A stretch of 64,000 bases of DNA from positions 868,001 to 932,000 of the forward strand of contig CP048685.1 in the NCBI GenBank assembly GCA_015698285.1, written 5' to 3'. The position numbers and the translations under genes were made by a program. The notes below the pieces were generated by a model, which ran no database searches, had not been told where the DNA came from, and saw only the letters and a program-made list of their open reading frames with translations. This DNA comes from Candidatus Nitronauta litoralis. GTDB taxonomy: Bacteria; Nitrospinota; Nitrospinia; Nitrospinales; Nitrospinaceae. Every line of letters begins with the position of its first letter. The first letter of the stretch is position 1. Shown here piece by piece: positions 55,602 to 64,000 of the stretch.

Positions 55602-56480
55602 TCAGCCGAAAGCATTGTGAACATAAAAAAATGCCGGACCAGCAAACAGCAGGCTGTCGATTCTGTCGAGCACCCCTCCGTGTCCGGGAATCAGGGTGCC
55701 TGAATCTTTAACACCGGCACTACGCTTGAGAAACGATTCAAACAAGTCGCCAAACTGACCGATAATAGCGCAAATACCTGCCACGAGCAAACCATGCAGC
55801 CAACCAAGGGACGGCAAAAACGTTCCAATCGCCAATGCACCACCGGCCATCCCTCCCATAGTGTTGGCAACGGCTCCTTCAATGGTTTTTCCAGGACTGA
55901 CCTTGGGGGCAAGCTTGTGGCGTCCAATGGCTTTGCCCACAAAGTAACCGGCTATATCACCCATCCAGACTACAAGGAATACAAAGAAAACGTATTTTGA
56001 CCCTGTCTCAGGGCTGGGCAATTGAAGAAAAAAACCAAGCAATCCTCCGACATAGAGTGAACCGAACAGGGTATAAACTGCCCGTTCCAGTCCTGTTTGG
56101 AGGTTTTCATCAGATTTCAAACAAGCAACAAATAAAAGAACTAAAGCCAGAAGAGGCCAGACTTCGAAGATCCCCCTGAGCATAAAGGGGAATTGATCCT
56201 GGTTAGCCATGCTGGGAGACATCTGAAAGAAATGAGCCCAAACAAAAATTACGGTCAAAAAAAAGCCGGTAAATTTATAGGTGGGCACCCCCATCGCATC
56301 GACCAGGTTGGCGTATTCGGACCATCCAATCACGGCAATGACGAGCACTAACAGACAAATCAACAGAGGCGAACCGTAAATTAAAATTCCGAGGACAACT
56401 GGAATCAACACCAGCGCACTCAAAACACGCTGAATCAGATTACGCTTTTCTGGAGGAGAAGAAAGATCGGTGGCGGTCAC
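55602..56480 (-). CDS. cdsA: Phosphatidate cytidylyltransferase CdsA
   Basis: The 292-residue inner-membrane enzyme makes CDP-diacylglycerol for phospholipids. About eight hydrophobic segments are visible (VLSALVLIPVVLGILIYGSP, LLICLLVLVIAVIGWSEYAN). The C-terminal CDS signature KDSGTLIPGHGGVLDRIDSL is intact, and GRHKLAPKVSPGKTIEGAVA is also conserved. Its start overlaps the uppS stop by four bases. Confidence 0.96.
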   Translation of the reverse strand: MTATDLSSPPEKRNLIQRVLSALVLIPVVLGILIYGSPLLICLLVLVIAVIGWSEYANLVDAMGVPTYKFTGFFLTVIFVWAHFFQMSPSMANQDQFPFMLRGIFEVWPLLALVLLFVACLKSDENLQTGLERAVYTLFGSLYVGGLLGFFLQLPSPETGSKYVFFVFLVVWMGDIAGYFVGKAIGRHKLAPKVSPGKTIEGAVANTMGGMAGGALAIGTFLPSLGWLHGLLVAGICAIIGQFGDLFESFLKRSAGVKDSGTLIPGHGGVLDRIDSLLFAGPAFFYVHNAFG

Positions 56481-57298
56481 GCTTTGACGATTTGTTCCTG
56501 AGTGAGGCCGAAGCGCCGTTCGCGTTTCTGGAAGTCAATCACGGCAGCCAGCAGGTCCTCTTCCCTAAAATCCGGCCACAAGACGTTGGTGTAATGCAAC
56601 TCGGTGTAAGCGATCTGGTAGAGGAGGAAATTGCTGATGCGCAACTCTCCGCTGGTCCTGATAAGCAGATCCGGCTCGGGAAGATCGTGCGTGTTGAGGC
56701 TGCGGGACAGAAGGGGAAAGTCGATTTCATCAAGGGAAATTTCTCCATCACGCACCTTTTGTGCAATGGTACGTACCGCATCGAGAATTTCCTGGCGTCC
56801 GCCATAGGACAAGGCCAATGTCAGCACAAGTCCGGTATTGTCACGGGTTGTATTTTCTGCGTAATGGACCAGATCCTGAATGGCAGTTGGAAGTTCCTCA
56901 ATATGACCGATGGTGTTGAAACGGATGTTTTCACGCATCATCCGTTCCAGTTCCTTATTGAGATACTGGTCGAGAATTTTCATCAACGCGTTCACTTCCG
57001 GTTGCGGCCGATTCCAGTTCTCTTCAGAAAAAGAGTAGAGCGTCAACGCCTCGATTTTCATCTCTGTGCACAAAGTGACGATGCGATCGACCGACTTTAC
57101 TCCTTGCCGGTGACCTTCCACACGAGGCAGAAAATGCTTCTTCGCCCAGCGACCGTTTCCATCCATGATGATTGCGATATGGCGGGGGAGCCGGGACAGA
57201 TCAATCTGTTCCATTTGCAGTGACGGTTTCAAGCGGGTCTCCTGAATTGAACCCTGACCGGTCTCGGAGGGCGAGAGCCGGAGGACATCCTGTTTCAA
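56477..57298 (-). CDS. uppS: Isoprenyl transferase (undecaprenyl diphosphate synthase) UppS
   Basis: The cis-prenyltransferase makes the C55 carrier lipid for peptidoglycan. HIAIIMDGNGRWAKKHFLPR contains the catalytic aspartate; TLYSFSEENWNRPQPEVNAL and the C-terminal RTSGELRISNFLLYQIAYTE are family signatures. A TTG start at 57298 gives 273 residues and lies 16 bp after frr; ATG 57214 (MEQIDLSRLPRH) gives 245, closer to the usual length. The choice is uncertain; I list the longer one for operon spacing. Confidence 0.95.
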   Translation of the reverse strand: MKQDVLRLSPSETGQGSIQETRLKPSLQMEQIDLSRLPRHIAIIMDGNGRWAKKHFLPRVEGHRQGVKSVDRIVTLCTEMKIEALTLYSFSEENWNRPQPEVNALMKILDQYLNKELERMMRENIRFNTIGHIEELPTAIQDLVHYAENTTRDNTGLVLTLALSYGGRQEILDAVRTIAQKVRDGEISLDEIDFPLLSRSLNTHDLPEPDLLIRTSGELRISNFLLYQIAYTELHYTNVLWPDFREEDLLAAVIDFQKRERRFGLTQEQIVKA

Positions 57299-57314
57299 TA
57301 TAACAGGAGCCCTT

Positions 57315-57869
57315 TCAAACTTCCATCAGATCTTTTTCTTTGATCTGGGTGACCTTGTCTACATCCTGGATCAACCGGTCGGTAATTTTTTGCAATTGTT
57401 CCTGGCCTTTGTGGCTCTCGTCTTCTGACATTTCGTGTTTTTTCTCAAGCTGCTTGAACTGCTCATTTACATCACGACGCACGTTGCGGATAGCGATTTT
57501 CGATTCTTCAGCATATTTCCGGACAACCTTACCCAGGTCCTTACGGCGCTCTTCAGTAAGAGGAGGGATGGTCAAACGTATGATTTTCCCATCGTTGGCC
57601 GGATTGAGTCCAAGGTCGGATCCCTGAATGGCTTTTTCGATAGCGGGCAACAAACCCTGATCCCAGGGCTGAATGGTGATGGTCTTGGGGTCCGGTGTAC
57701 CGAGGGTAGCCGCCTGGTTGAGCGGAGTCTGTTGTCCGTAGTAATCAACCTTCATGTCTTCCACAAGAGATACGGAAGCCCGGCCAGTACGAACTTTGGC
57801 GAACTCATGCTGCAGGTGGTCCAGTGAAACTTTCATTTTGCGTTCTGCTTCTTTCAGCAATTCATCCAT
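57315..57869 (-). CDS. frr: Ribosome recycling factor
   Basis: The 184-residue protein dissociates post-termination ribosomes with EF-G. It starts MDELLKEAERKMKVSLDHLQ at ATG 57869, one base after the pyrH stop; a longer in-frame ATG at 57947 would lie inside pyrH. Conserved features are FAKVRTGRASVSLVEDMKVD, YYGQQTPLNQAATLGTPDPK, NDGKIIRLTIPPLTEERRKD and the C-terminal helix ending KEKDLMEV. Confidence 0.97.
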   Translation of the reverse strand: MDELLKEAERKMKVSLDHLQHEFAKVRTGRASVSLVEDMKVDYYGQQTPLNQAATLGTPDPKTITIQPWDQGLLPAIEKAIQGSDLGLNPANDGKIIRLTIPPLTEERRKDLGKVVRKYAEESKIAIRNVRRDVNEQFKQLEKKHEMSEDESHKGQEQLQKITDRLIQDVDKVTQIKEKDLMEV

Positions 57870-57870
57870 A

Positions 57871-58593
57871 CTAGCTAACCCCCACTGTAGTGCCGATCGA
57901 TTCCCCCATGATGGCGCGTTTGATACTGTGATGATGACGAACATCAAACACCATCATGGGCAAATCATTGTCCATGCACAGCGAAACCGAGGTCGAATCC
58001 ATCACATTCAATCGTTTGGTGAGAACATCCAGGTAGGTTAAAGAATCAAACTTGACCGCATCAGAATCTTCCTTGGGGTCGGCAGAATAAACGCCGTCGA
58101 CTTTTGTTGCCTTGAAGATCACGTCCGCTTCGATTTCAATCGCTCTCAAGGAAGCTGCCGTATCTGTCGTGAAATATGGATTACCTGTTCCGGCTGCAAA
58201 AATCACAATCCGTCCTTTTTCCAGATGGCGAATGGCACGGCGGCGCACATACGTTTCAGCAACCTGGTGGATCTCAATAGCAGTCTGAACACGCGTGGGC
58301 ATGCCGTTTTTTTCGAGCGCCGATTGCAACGCCAGGGCGTTGATCACAGTCGCCAGCATTCCCATATAGTCGGCTTGCACTCGTTCCATCCCAAGAGAAC
58401 TGGCTGTGGCACCGCGGAAGATATTCCCGCCGCCAATCACGATTGCAATCTGGGTTCCCAGGTCAAACCCCTGCCTAACTTCCTGGGCGAGCTGGTTGAC
58501 CGCAATATGGTCAATTCCAAATCCACCCTCTTTCTCCGCCAGGCTTTCTCCACCCAGTTTGAGCAATACACGTTTATAAGCCAGTCCTGTCAT
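57871..58593 (-). CDS. pyrH: UMP kinase PyrH
   Basis: The 240-residue hexameric amino-acid-kinase-fold enzyme phosphorylates UMP. Motifs are [80 protein letters not shown] and [19 protein letters not shown]. It lies seven bases after tsf and one base before frr, in the standard tsf-pyrH-frr order. Confidence 0.97.
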   Translation of the reverse strand: MTGLAYKRVLLKLGGESLAEKEGGFGIDHIAVNQLAQEVRQGFDLGTQIAIVIGGGNIFRGATASSLGMERVQADYMGMLATVINALALQSALEKNGMPTRVQTAIEIHQVAETYVRRRAIRHLEKGRIVIFAAGTGNPYFTTDTAASLRAIEIEADVIFKATKVDGVYSADPKEDSDAVKFDSLTYLDVLTKRLNVMDSTSVSLCMDNDLPMMVFDVRHHHSIKRAIMGESIGTTVGVS

Positions 58594-58600
58594 TAACTAT

Positions 58601-59194
58601 TTACCTCGAAATTTCCATGCGGGTGAACTGACCAACAGTGATGTTCTCGCCAAGCTTTGCGATTTTCTCTTTGATAAGTTCCTGAATCGTTTTCTGGGTA
58701 TCCTTGATAAAAGGCTGCTCCAGCAGGCAGTTTTCTTCGTAAAACTTTTCCATTTTACCTGTGACCATTTTTTCGATGATATTTTCAGGCTTTCCGGATT
58801 CCCGAGCCTGATGGGCCGCAATTTCCCGCTCTTGCGACAGGATCTCCTCTGTCACTTCGTCACGGGAAACAAAACGCGGGCGGGCAGCCGCAATGTGCAT
58901 TGAAATATCCTTGTTTAATTCCTGGAACTCATCGGTATTGGCCACAAAATCTGTTTCGCAATGAAGCTTCAGCAACACCCCGATTTTGTTTCCGGCATGA
59001 ATGTAGGCCCCGATGGACCCGTCACCTGCTGCCCGGTCACCTTTCTTTTCAGCTTTCGCAATCCCTTTTTTCCTTAACGCCACAATCGCTTCTTCAATAT
59101 CACCTTCTGATTCGGTCAATGCATTTTTACATTCCAGAATACCGGCGCCGCTTTGCTGACGCAGTTCCTTTACCATTGCTGCCGTGATTTCCAT
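58601..59194 (-). CDS. tsf: Translation elongation factor Ts
   Basis: The 197-residue guanine-nucleotide exchange factor for EF-Tu is of the short type. The N-terminal UBA-like region (MVKELRQQSGAGILECKNAL) and the key TDFVAN motif (HCETDFVANTDEFQELNKDI) are intact. The C-terminal domain is reduced compared with the E. coli protein (about 280 residues), as in cyanobacterial-like or Thermus-like short forms. 171 bp without a gene separate it from rpsB. Confidence 0.97.
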   Translation of the reverse strand: MEITAAMVKELRQQSGAGILECKNALTESEGDIEEAIVALRKKGIAKAEKKGDRAAGDGSIGAYIHAGNKIGVLLKLHCETDFVANTDEFQELNKDISMHIAAARPRFVSRDEVTEEILSQEREIAAHQARESGKPENIIEKMVTGKMEKFYEENCLLEQPFIKDTQKTIQELIKEKIAKLGENITVGQFTRMEISR

Positions 59195-59365
59195 TTCTAC
59201 TCCTTCAATTTTTCCAGTCTACAGTTTTAGTGGGCTTCTAAATTATCAGTGCTTCCAACTCAGGCAAATCCTGGAAAACCTGGTATTTCCTGGGGCAAAA
59301 ATACGTTTTAGAAGTACCCTTTATTTGATTAACTTGCCAGCCGCGTTACATCAGAAGAGCGGGAA

Positions 59366-60184
59366 TTATGCAGAAGCGGTTTCCTTACCGGCTTCACCCG
59401 CGGCGGTTTTTTTGGCAACTTCCTTGGCCTCAGCTTTCTTGGCCGCCGCCTGGGCTTTTTCTTTTTCAGCTGCTTCCTGTTTATCGTGTTTTGCTGCCTT
59501 GTGAATTTCCGCGCCTTCAATCGCCAGATCCGCAAGGCGGCTGGTGAAGAGGCCAATAGACCTTATCGCGTCGTCATTGCCAGGTATTACGAAATCAATA
59601 CCATCCGGATCGCAATTCGTGTCGACAATGGCAACAACCGGAATATTCAGCTTCTTTGCCTCAGCCAACGCAATCTTTTCCTTTCGCGTGTCCACGATAA
59701 AAACTGCATCCGGCAGGCTTTTCATTCTTTTGATACCACACAGGAATTTATTCAGCTTGGCAATTTCCTTGCGCATTCCCTGGGCTTCTTTTTTATTCAG
59801 GTTGGCAAAACCGGTTTCCTCTTCCATCCTCTCAAGCTCGAGAAGCCGCTCAATACTTTTCCGGATCGTCTGAAAGTTGGTCAACGTACCACCCAGCCAC
59901 CGCTGGTTTATATAAAACATATCGCAACGCTCGGCCTCTTCTGCAATCAGGTCCTGCGCCTGTTTTTTTGTGGCTACAAACAGGATTTTTTTCCCGTTGG
60001 ACACCAGGTCCCGGACCTTGGCTTCCGCTTCGCGAAATTTTTTGATGCTCTTTTGCAGGTCTACAATGTGGATGCCGTTTCGAGCGCCGTAAATATAGGG
60101 CTTCATTTTAGGATTCCAGCGCGTGGTTTGATGGCCAAAATGAACTCCAGCTTCCAGCATTTTCTTCAGACTAACTTCAGACAT
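59366..60184 (-). CDS. rpsB: 30S ribosomal protein S2
   Basis: The 272-residue protein starts with [20 protein letters not shown] and has family signatures [60 protein letters not shown] and [20 protein letters not shown]. It has an alanine/lysine/glutamate-rich C-terminal tail ([20 protein letters not shown]) of about 40 residues, longer than usual but common in some phyla. AAGGAGAAACC precedes ATG 60184. It heads the minus-strand cluster to ispF. Confidence 0.98.
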   Translation of the reverse strand: MSEVSLKKMLEAGVHFGHQTTRWNPKMKPYIYGARNGIHIVDLQKSIKKFREAEAKVRDLVSNGKKILFVATKKQAQDLIAEEAERCDMFYINQRWLGGTLTNFQTIRKSIERLLELERMEEETGFANLNKKEAQGMRKEIAKLNKFLCGIKRMKSLPDAVFIVDTRKEKIALAEAKKLNIPVVAIVDTNCDPDGIDFVIPGNDDAIRSIGLFTSRLADLAIEGAEIHKAAKHDKQEAAEKEKAQAAAKKAEAKEVAKKTAAGEAGKETASA

Positions 60185-60335
60185 GGTTTCTCCTTGAATT
60201 GATTCAGGTTAGACCGCCGCCCCCATCATCCCGGCGCGGAAACCCGAAGGTCACCTGCCGCTCCGGTCCGAAGACGTGCGAGATAGAATAACTATTCAAT
60301 TTTAAAGGTTTTTGCCACGGAATGGCTAAACACGC

Positions 60336-60365
60336 ATCATATCACACAGGTTGATTCTGCGACAA
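60336..60365 (-). promoter_or_regulatory. Sigma-70-like promoter upstream of rpsB
   Basis: On the minus strand -35 TTGTCG (60360-60365), 18-bp spacer, -10 TATGAT (60336-60341). That gives a leader of about 145 nt to ATG 60184. The GC-rich leader (60200-60290) could fold, as in autoregulated rpsB leaders, but no known motif was verified. Confidence 0.6.
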
Positions 60366-60493
60366 CAATATTTACCCTGATTCAAAGCCTTTCAGGAGCT
60401 TATAGGAATATAATGAGGATTGATTTAGCGTCCCGGCTTGAATTTTGTTAGGATCCTCTCCATCAATTGAACTCCCGGACCCCACTTTTAAAA

Positions 60494-62020
60494 ATGACTG
60501 AATCCCCAGAAGAACATTCACTGACCTCTGAGCAGGCATTTGAGCTCGCCTTGCGGCTCCATCAGGGTGGCCAGTACAAGGAGGCGGAAAGCTTGTACCG
60601 CGGCCTGATCGATCACAATCCCCAGCATATCGAGGCTCTTCATCTGCTCGGGGTGTTGCAATACCTTCTTGGTAAAAACGATGAAGGGAACAGGCTCATG
60701 AAGCAGGCCTTAAAGGTCAAACCGGATTTTGCTGAAGCCCATTTCCTTCTGGCTAATGGGTATCAGCGCCTCGGAAAGGTAAATGAGGCTATAGAATCCT
60801 ACCAAAAAACCGTAGAACTTCAGCCAGGGCATGCCCAGGCCCATAGCAACCTTGGGCTCACCCTGCTGGGCTCAGGGGATTTAAAAGAAGCGGAAGCGGC
60901 CCTTCGCATGGCGCTGAACCTCGCCCCAGACAAACATCAAACACGGGTTCACCTCGGCACGGTTCTCAAACAAGCTGGAAGACCAAAAGAGGCGGTGACC
61001 GAATTCCAGCAGGCCCTCGCTGCCAGTCCCAATTTTGCCGGGGCGCGCAATCATTTAAGCCACACGCTGATGGACCTCGGTCGCCTGGATGAAGCAGAAG
61101 CCTGTCTGCGTCAGGGAATAGGATTAAAGCCAGAAGATGCCGAAGGGCATTACAACCTTGCCCTGGTACTGGCTCATCGTGGTAAGCAGGAGGAGGCCAT
61201 CACTCACTATCAGGAAGCGGTGAAATACGACCCGGATTTAAAAGAAGCCCACAGCAACCTTGCTAATCTGCTATTGGAGTCCGGGGAAAAAGAAGAAGCT
61301 GCAAAACATTTCAACCGCACCCTGGAGCTTGAACCAGAAAATAGGGTCGCTCCCTATCTTCTAAAAATTGCTAAAGGCGACCAACCGGAACGAGCTCCCT
61401 TGGACTATGTCCGGGCTCTGTTCGATCACTATGCCCGGGATTACGACCGTCACAATAACGAAGACCTGAAAGCCGAGTCGCACAACCATTTAAAAAAATC
61501 ATTGCAGGAAGTCGCCGGCCCAAAACGATTTACCAATGCACTGGACCTTGGCTGTGGAACCGGAATTGCCGGAGTGACTTTTCGCGAACAGGTCGACCAT
61601 CTTACCGGCGTGGACCTTTCTCCAGCCATGATTGAACAAGCCTATGCCCATGAGGTTTATGATGTTCTGAGAGAAAGCGACATACTCCGTTATCTCGAAC
61701 GATCCCAAGATGCTTTTGATTTTATAGTGGCCATCGATTCCCTGCCCTACTTTGGCAATTTGACTTCAATACTCAATCTGATTAACGAGCGTTTGATGGA
61801 CGGGGGATTGTTCTGCTTCAACACAGAATTATTGACCGGAAAAGACTGGAAAGTGCAGGCCTCTGGACGATTTGCACACAGCCCGGATTATTTAAAAATC
61901 TGTGCTCAAAAAGCCGGCCTCAACCTGTTAAACCTTGACCAGAAGCGGATCCGGCTGCAACGCGAGGGGGAAGTGCTGGGTAACATTTGTATTTTAGAAA
62001 AAAATAATTCTCGTCACTAA
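60494..62020 (+). CDS. TPR protein with C-terminal SAM methyltransferase domain
   Basis: The protein has 508 residues from ATG 60494; a TTG at 60467 would add nine. Residues about 10-300 are eight or so tetratricopeptide repeats (ALRLHQGGQYKEAESLYRGL, AHFLLANGYQRLGKVNEAIE, AHSNLGLTLLGSGDLKEAEA, GHYNLALVLAHRGKQEEAIT, AHSNLANLLLESGEKEEAAK). A class I methyltransferase follows (NALDLGCGTGIAGVTFREQV, HLTGVDLSPAMIEQAYAHEV, FDFIVAIDSLPYFGNLTSIL). YVRALFDHYARDYDRHNNED is typical of the TPR-linked methyltransferases seen with O-GlcNAc-transferase-like TPRs. The substrate is unknown. Confidence 0.88.
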   Translation: MTESPEEHSLTSEQAFELALRLHQGGQYKEAESLYRGLIDHNPQHIEALHLLGVLQYLLGKNDEGNRLMKQALKVKPDFAEAHFLLANGYQRLGKVNEAIESYQKTVELQPGHAQAHSNLGLTLLGSGDLKEAEAALRMALNLAPDKHQTRVHLGTVLKQAGRPKEAVTEFQQALAASPNFAGARNHLSHTLMDLGRLDEAEACLRQGIGLKPEDAEGHYNLALVLAHRGKQEEAITHYQEAVKYDPDLKEAHSNLANLLLESGEKEEAAKHFNRTLELEPENRVAPYLLKIAKGDQPERAPLDYVRALFDHYARDYDRHNNEDLKAESHNHLKKSLQEVAGPKRFTNALDLGCGTGIAGVTFREQVDHLTGVDLSPAMIEQAYAHEVYDVLRESDILRYLERSQDAFDFIVAIDSLPYFGNLTSILNLINERLMDGGLFCFNTELLTGKDWKVQASGRFAHSPDYLKICAQKAGLNLLNLDQKRIRLQREGEVLGNICILEKNNSRH

Positions 62021-62104
62021 AGAGCCATTCCGCTTGAATTTTTTCATGTATGGACCATATTAGTAAACAGTTACCTTATTGAATACTGGAACGAGGATAA
62101 CAAG

Positions 62105-62833
62105 ATGAAAAAAGCTTTGATCCTGGTAGCGGCGGCTTTGGTTTCAATTCCCCTCTCCGCAATTGCCGAACCTCACCCTTCTCTTTCCAACAGTCTTTCC
62201 GGCTCGACTCCGTTACGATTTTTCCAATCTCCCTCTTCCAGTTTTTCACGTTTCAACAGGGGATACCAAACAAACCAAAACAGATTCGGGTTGAGAGGTC
62301 GCAATTTTAACAAGGGTTTGAATAACCGATCCCATCCACGCTTTAACCGCAGCAACCGTTCTTCTGTTTCGGGGCGTTTCAATAATTCGGGCGGAGGTTT
62401 TATTCAGTTTCCCGGTCAGTCTTCCAACTTTGGACGCAGGTTTTCAAATTACCCCCCACCCAGCTTGACGATCAGTCGCAAACAGCTTCAATTCCAACGT
62501 TTTCTTGAAGAAAGAGCCCAAAGAAAACGGGAAATTCTCGGCAAAAAGGAAAGCACCCTCGATTTGAACCGGGATATCCTGTATGGCCCCCTTGGCAGCC
62601 GTACCCGACCGGGATTTGGAGCCAGGCTCAATACCCCGTTCAGTTTCAGAGCATCACCTACTGATAAACAGACAATCTCTGAAAAACAGCAATTAGATAT
62701 TTCGAAGGCTAAATTGAAAAAACCTAAACCGCAAGGATGGAATCCACGCCGTTTGAAAAAAACCAACCCTACCCGGGGCGTTATCAGTTCAATTCCGATG
62801 ACGAGTCGACAAAAAGCCCGCCTGAATTTTTAA
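62105..62833 (+). CDS. Secreted basic Asn/Arg/Phe/Ser-rich protein
   Basis: The 242-residue protein has a clear signal peptide (KKALILVAAALVSIPLSAIA). The mature part is low-complexity and strongly basic, with repeated N-R-F and S-R-F combinations (FSRFNRGYQTNQNRFGLRG, NNRSHPRFNRSNRSSVSGRF) and a lysine/arginine-rich C-terminus. No domain is recognised. It looks intrinsically disordered and could coat or bind acidic polymers, which is only inference. GAGGATAAC before ATG 62105 is an acceptable ribosome site. Confidence 0.7.
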   Translation: MKKALILVAAALVSIPLSAIAEPHPSLSNSLSGSTPLRFFQSPSSSFSRFNRGYQTNQNRFGLRGRNFNKGLNNRSHPRFNRSNRSSVSGRFNNSGGGFIQFPGQSSNFGRRFSNYPPPSLTISRKQLQFQRFLEERAQRKREILGKKESTLDLNRDILYGPLGSRTRPGFGARLNTPFSFRASPTDKQTISEKQQLDISKAKLKKPKPQGWNPRRLKKTNPTRGVISSIPMTSRQKARLNF

Positions 62834-62949
62834 TCTACATTTCTCGGCAAACCTTTCCAAAAGCAATATGCCAAGTTTGTTGATCTGCACGTTACCAACT
62901 CTGGGATTAACCTCAATGAAATCAGGTCCTGCACGTTAAAACATTCACA

Positions 62950-63345
62950 ATGTCCTCTGAAAACACCAAAACCCCAAAGCCAGCCAGAAAGTCATTCAAA
63001 GAAAACCAACAGTCCGTAAGCGAAGAAAAACTTTGTGATTCGCTTGCAGAATCTGCTTCAACACCCTCAAGCGATCATTACGTCACCCCTCCCAAAAAAG
63101 AGTGGGCGGTTTATATTATCGAATCGGATTCCGGTAAATTGTATACAGGCATCACCACCGACGTCGAACGCCGTTATGATGAACACGCAACCAACCCCAA
63201 AAAAGGAGCCCGGTTTTTCAGGACTTCGCGCCCAAAGAAACTTGTTTATTCAGAAAAGGGGTTCACGCGCTCTGAGGCAGGTAAACGGGAAATAGCGATA
63301 AAACGCATGACTCGCGCGGACAAATTAAAACTTTGCAAAAAATAA
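62950..63345 (+). CDS. GIY-YIG nuclease-domain protein (YhbQ/UPF0213-like)
   Basis: The 131-residue protein has a GIY-YIG domain from about residue 53: WAVYIIESDSGKLYTGITTD, VERRYDEHATNPKKGARFFR, LVYSEKGFTRSEAGKREIAI, with the catalytic Tyr, Arg and Glu in place, then KRMTRADKL. The first 50 residues are polar and low-complexity (KTPKPARKSFKENQQSVSEE), unusual for this family of about 90-100 residues. The actual start might be later, but no internal ATG exists before the domain. Role in repair or nucleic acid processing is unproven. Confidence 0.9.
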   Translation: MSSENTKTPKPARKSFKENQQSVSEEKLCDSLAESASTPSSDHYVTPPKKEWAVYIIESDSGKLYTGITTDVERRYDEHATNPKKGARFFRTSRPKKLVYSEKGFTRSEAGKREIAIKRMTRADKLKLCKK

Positions 63346-63372
63346 TTTATCGTCCAAAGGGAATCTGCAGGC

Positions 63373-63999
63373 TTAACGGGCTGTTCGCAGTTTCTTATCG
63401 ATAATTTTGCGATAAAGCTCCCGCACCCTGCCGGTTTTCTTATCGTATTCCTGAATCAAGGCTGCAACACGTTCCTCACCTTTTCTCATCTCCATCCCAA
63501 ACATGCGTGCGATCCCGGCAAGTGGTTCAGTTTCCGTAGGAAGGCAATTGGCGGAGCGCTCAGAAAAAAGTCGAAGGGTACACTCCAGGTTTCTCAGGAA
63601 GAGATAACCTGCACGCAACTCCGCTGCTTCGCGATCATCCATGATTCCCATTTGCGAAAAATTCTGGAGAGCGTTCAGAGTATTCGTCGAACGTAACGCC
63701 GTCGATTTTTCTCCATGTCTCAGTTGTATGATCTGAACCGCAAACTCGATATCAGCGAGGCCACCGAATCCCAATTTGACGTTTTTCCCCTTCTTCTCTT
63801 CCTGGGCCAGTTCGGTCTCCATTCGTTCTCGGAGACGGGCGATCTCAATGAGGTTCCCATAATCCAATCTCGGGCTGAATGTGAAGTCCTGTGCAATTTT
63901 TAAAAAACGGGCACCGACTTCGGGATTCCCTGCCACAAACCGAGCCCGCGTCATCGCCTGCCGCTCCCAAATGCGACCACGGGTTTTAAAATAATCCTC
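63373..63999 (-). CDS. glnE: Glutamine-synthetase adenylyltransferase GlnE, C-terminal part
   Basis: The frame is open to the right edge. Before the internal ATG 63954 it reads YFKTRGRIWERQAMTRARFV, matching the conserved WERQAL-KAR region of GlnE, so the gene starts outside the window. LGFGGLADIEFAVQIIQLRH and the all-helical C-terminal part (FLRNLECTLRLFSERSANCL, GIARMFGM) are typical of the end of the second adenylyltransferase module. GlnE adds or removes AMP on glutamine synthetase under nitrogen control. Confidence 0.93.
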   Translation of the reverse strand, partial: EDYFKTRGRIWERQAMTRARFVAGNPEVGARFLKIAQDFTFSPRLDYGNLIEIARLRERMETELAQEEKKGKNVKLGFGGLADIEFAVQIIQLRHGEKSTALRSTNTLNALQNFSQMGIMDDREAAELRAGYLFLRNLECTLRLFSERSANCLPTETEPLAGIARMFGMEMRKGEERVAALIQEYDKKTGRVRELYRKIIDKKLRTAR

Positions 64000-64000
64000 A

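Overview
The window is a gene-dense stretch of a Gram-negative bacterial chromosome. Supporting signs are Sec and Tat signal peptides, a lipobox, isoprenoid synthesis by the MEP route, and a two-subunit proton-pumping transhydrogenase. Gene content and mixed relationships would suit a Nitrospinota-like or 'deltaproteobacterial' marine lineage. That placement is inference; no marker gene here settles it. No rRNA, tRNA or CRISPR array was found.

Region by region. 1-4160: the end of an exported SUMF1-fold protein, a periplasmic PpiC-type isomerase, and paralog A of a family of secreted coiled-coil/beta-roll repeat proteins. 4161-11685: priA followed by an accessory island. It holds paralog B, an AT-rich membrane protein, a decayed paralog end carrying a small MITE-like insertion, a decayed priA 3' end, an AT-rich ankyrin-repeat gene and a third copy of the extreme priA 3' end. 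11686-13604: a YqaA-like membrane protein, cutA and msrP. 13677-14918: a complete IS3-family element. 14919-15880: a DUF559 nuclease-like gene set among GC-rich palindromes. 15884-29573: a second SUMF1-like protein, a trypsin-like protease, pntAB, a TIR-TPR protein, a long ThyX-like protein coupled to a third SUMF1-like protein, small membrane proteins, a collapsed fourth beta-roll copy and paralog C. 29998-40578: aroA, a YyaL-like protein, bioB, trxA, a DDAH-like hydrolase, a glycosyltransferase, a TIGR01777 protein and a twin-CDGSH protein. 40728-49185: a minus-strand run pcrA, hemH, hemE, thiC, thiE, thiG, thiS (listed in coordinate order), headed by a TPP riboswitch and promoter. 49264-53904: a TPR/SH3 lipoprotein, a squalene-cyclase-fold protein, a nucleotidyltransferase and an SGNH hydrolase. 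53901-60184: the minus-strand translation/lipid cluster rpsB-tsf-pyrH-frr-uppS-cdsA-dxr-ispF. 60494-63999: a TPR-methyltransferase, a secreted basic protein, a GIY-YIG protein and the C-terminal part of glnE, which runs off the right edge.

The most unusual content is the beta-roll family. Three intact genes (A, B, C) and two wrecks occur within about 26 kb. A, C and one wreck share a whole transcription unit: a TTGACA-16 bp-GATAAT promoter, a CTGGGGGAGAT element just after it, and a T-tailed hairpin terminator. The proteins place a coiled coil at the N-terminus and YadA-head-like 15-residue repeats after it, end in a conserved DWxAGxLF cap, and show no outer-membrane anchor. The repeated priA 3' ends bounding AT-rich cargo, and the DUF559 gene among palindromes, are the next most interesting signals.
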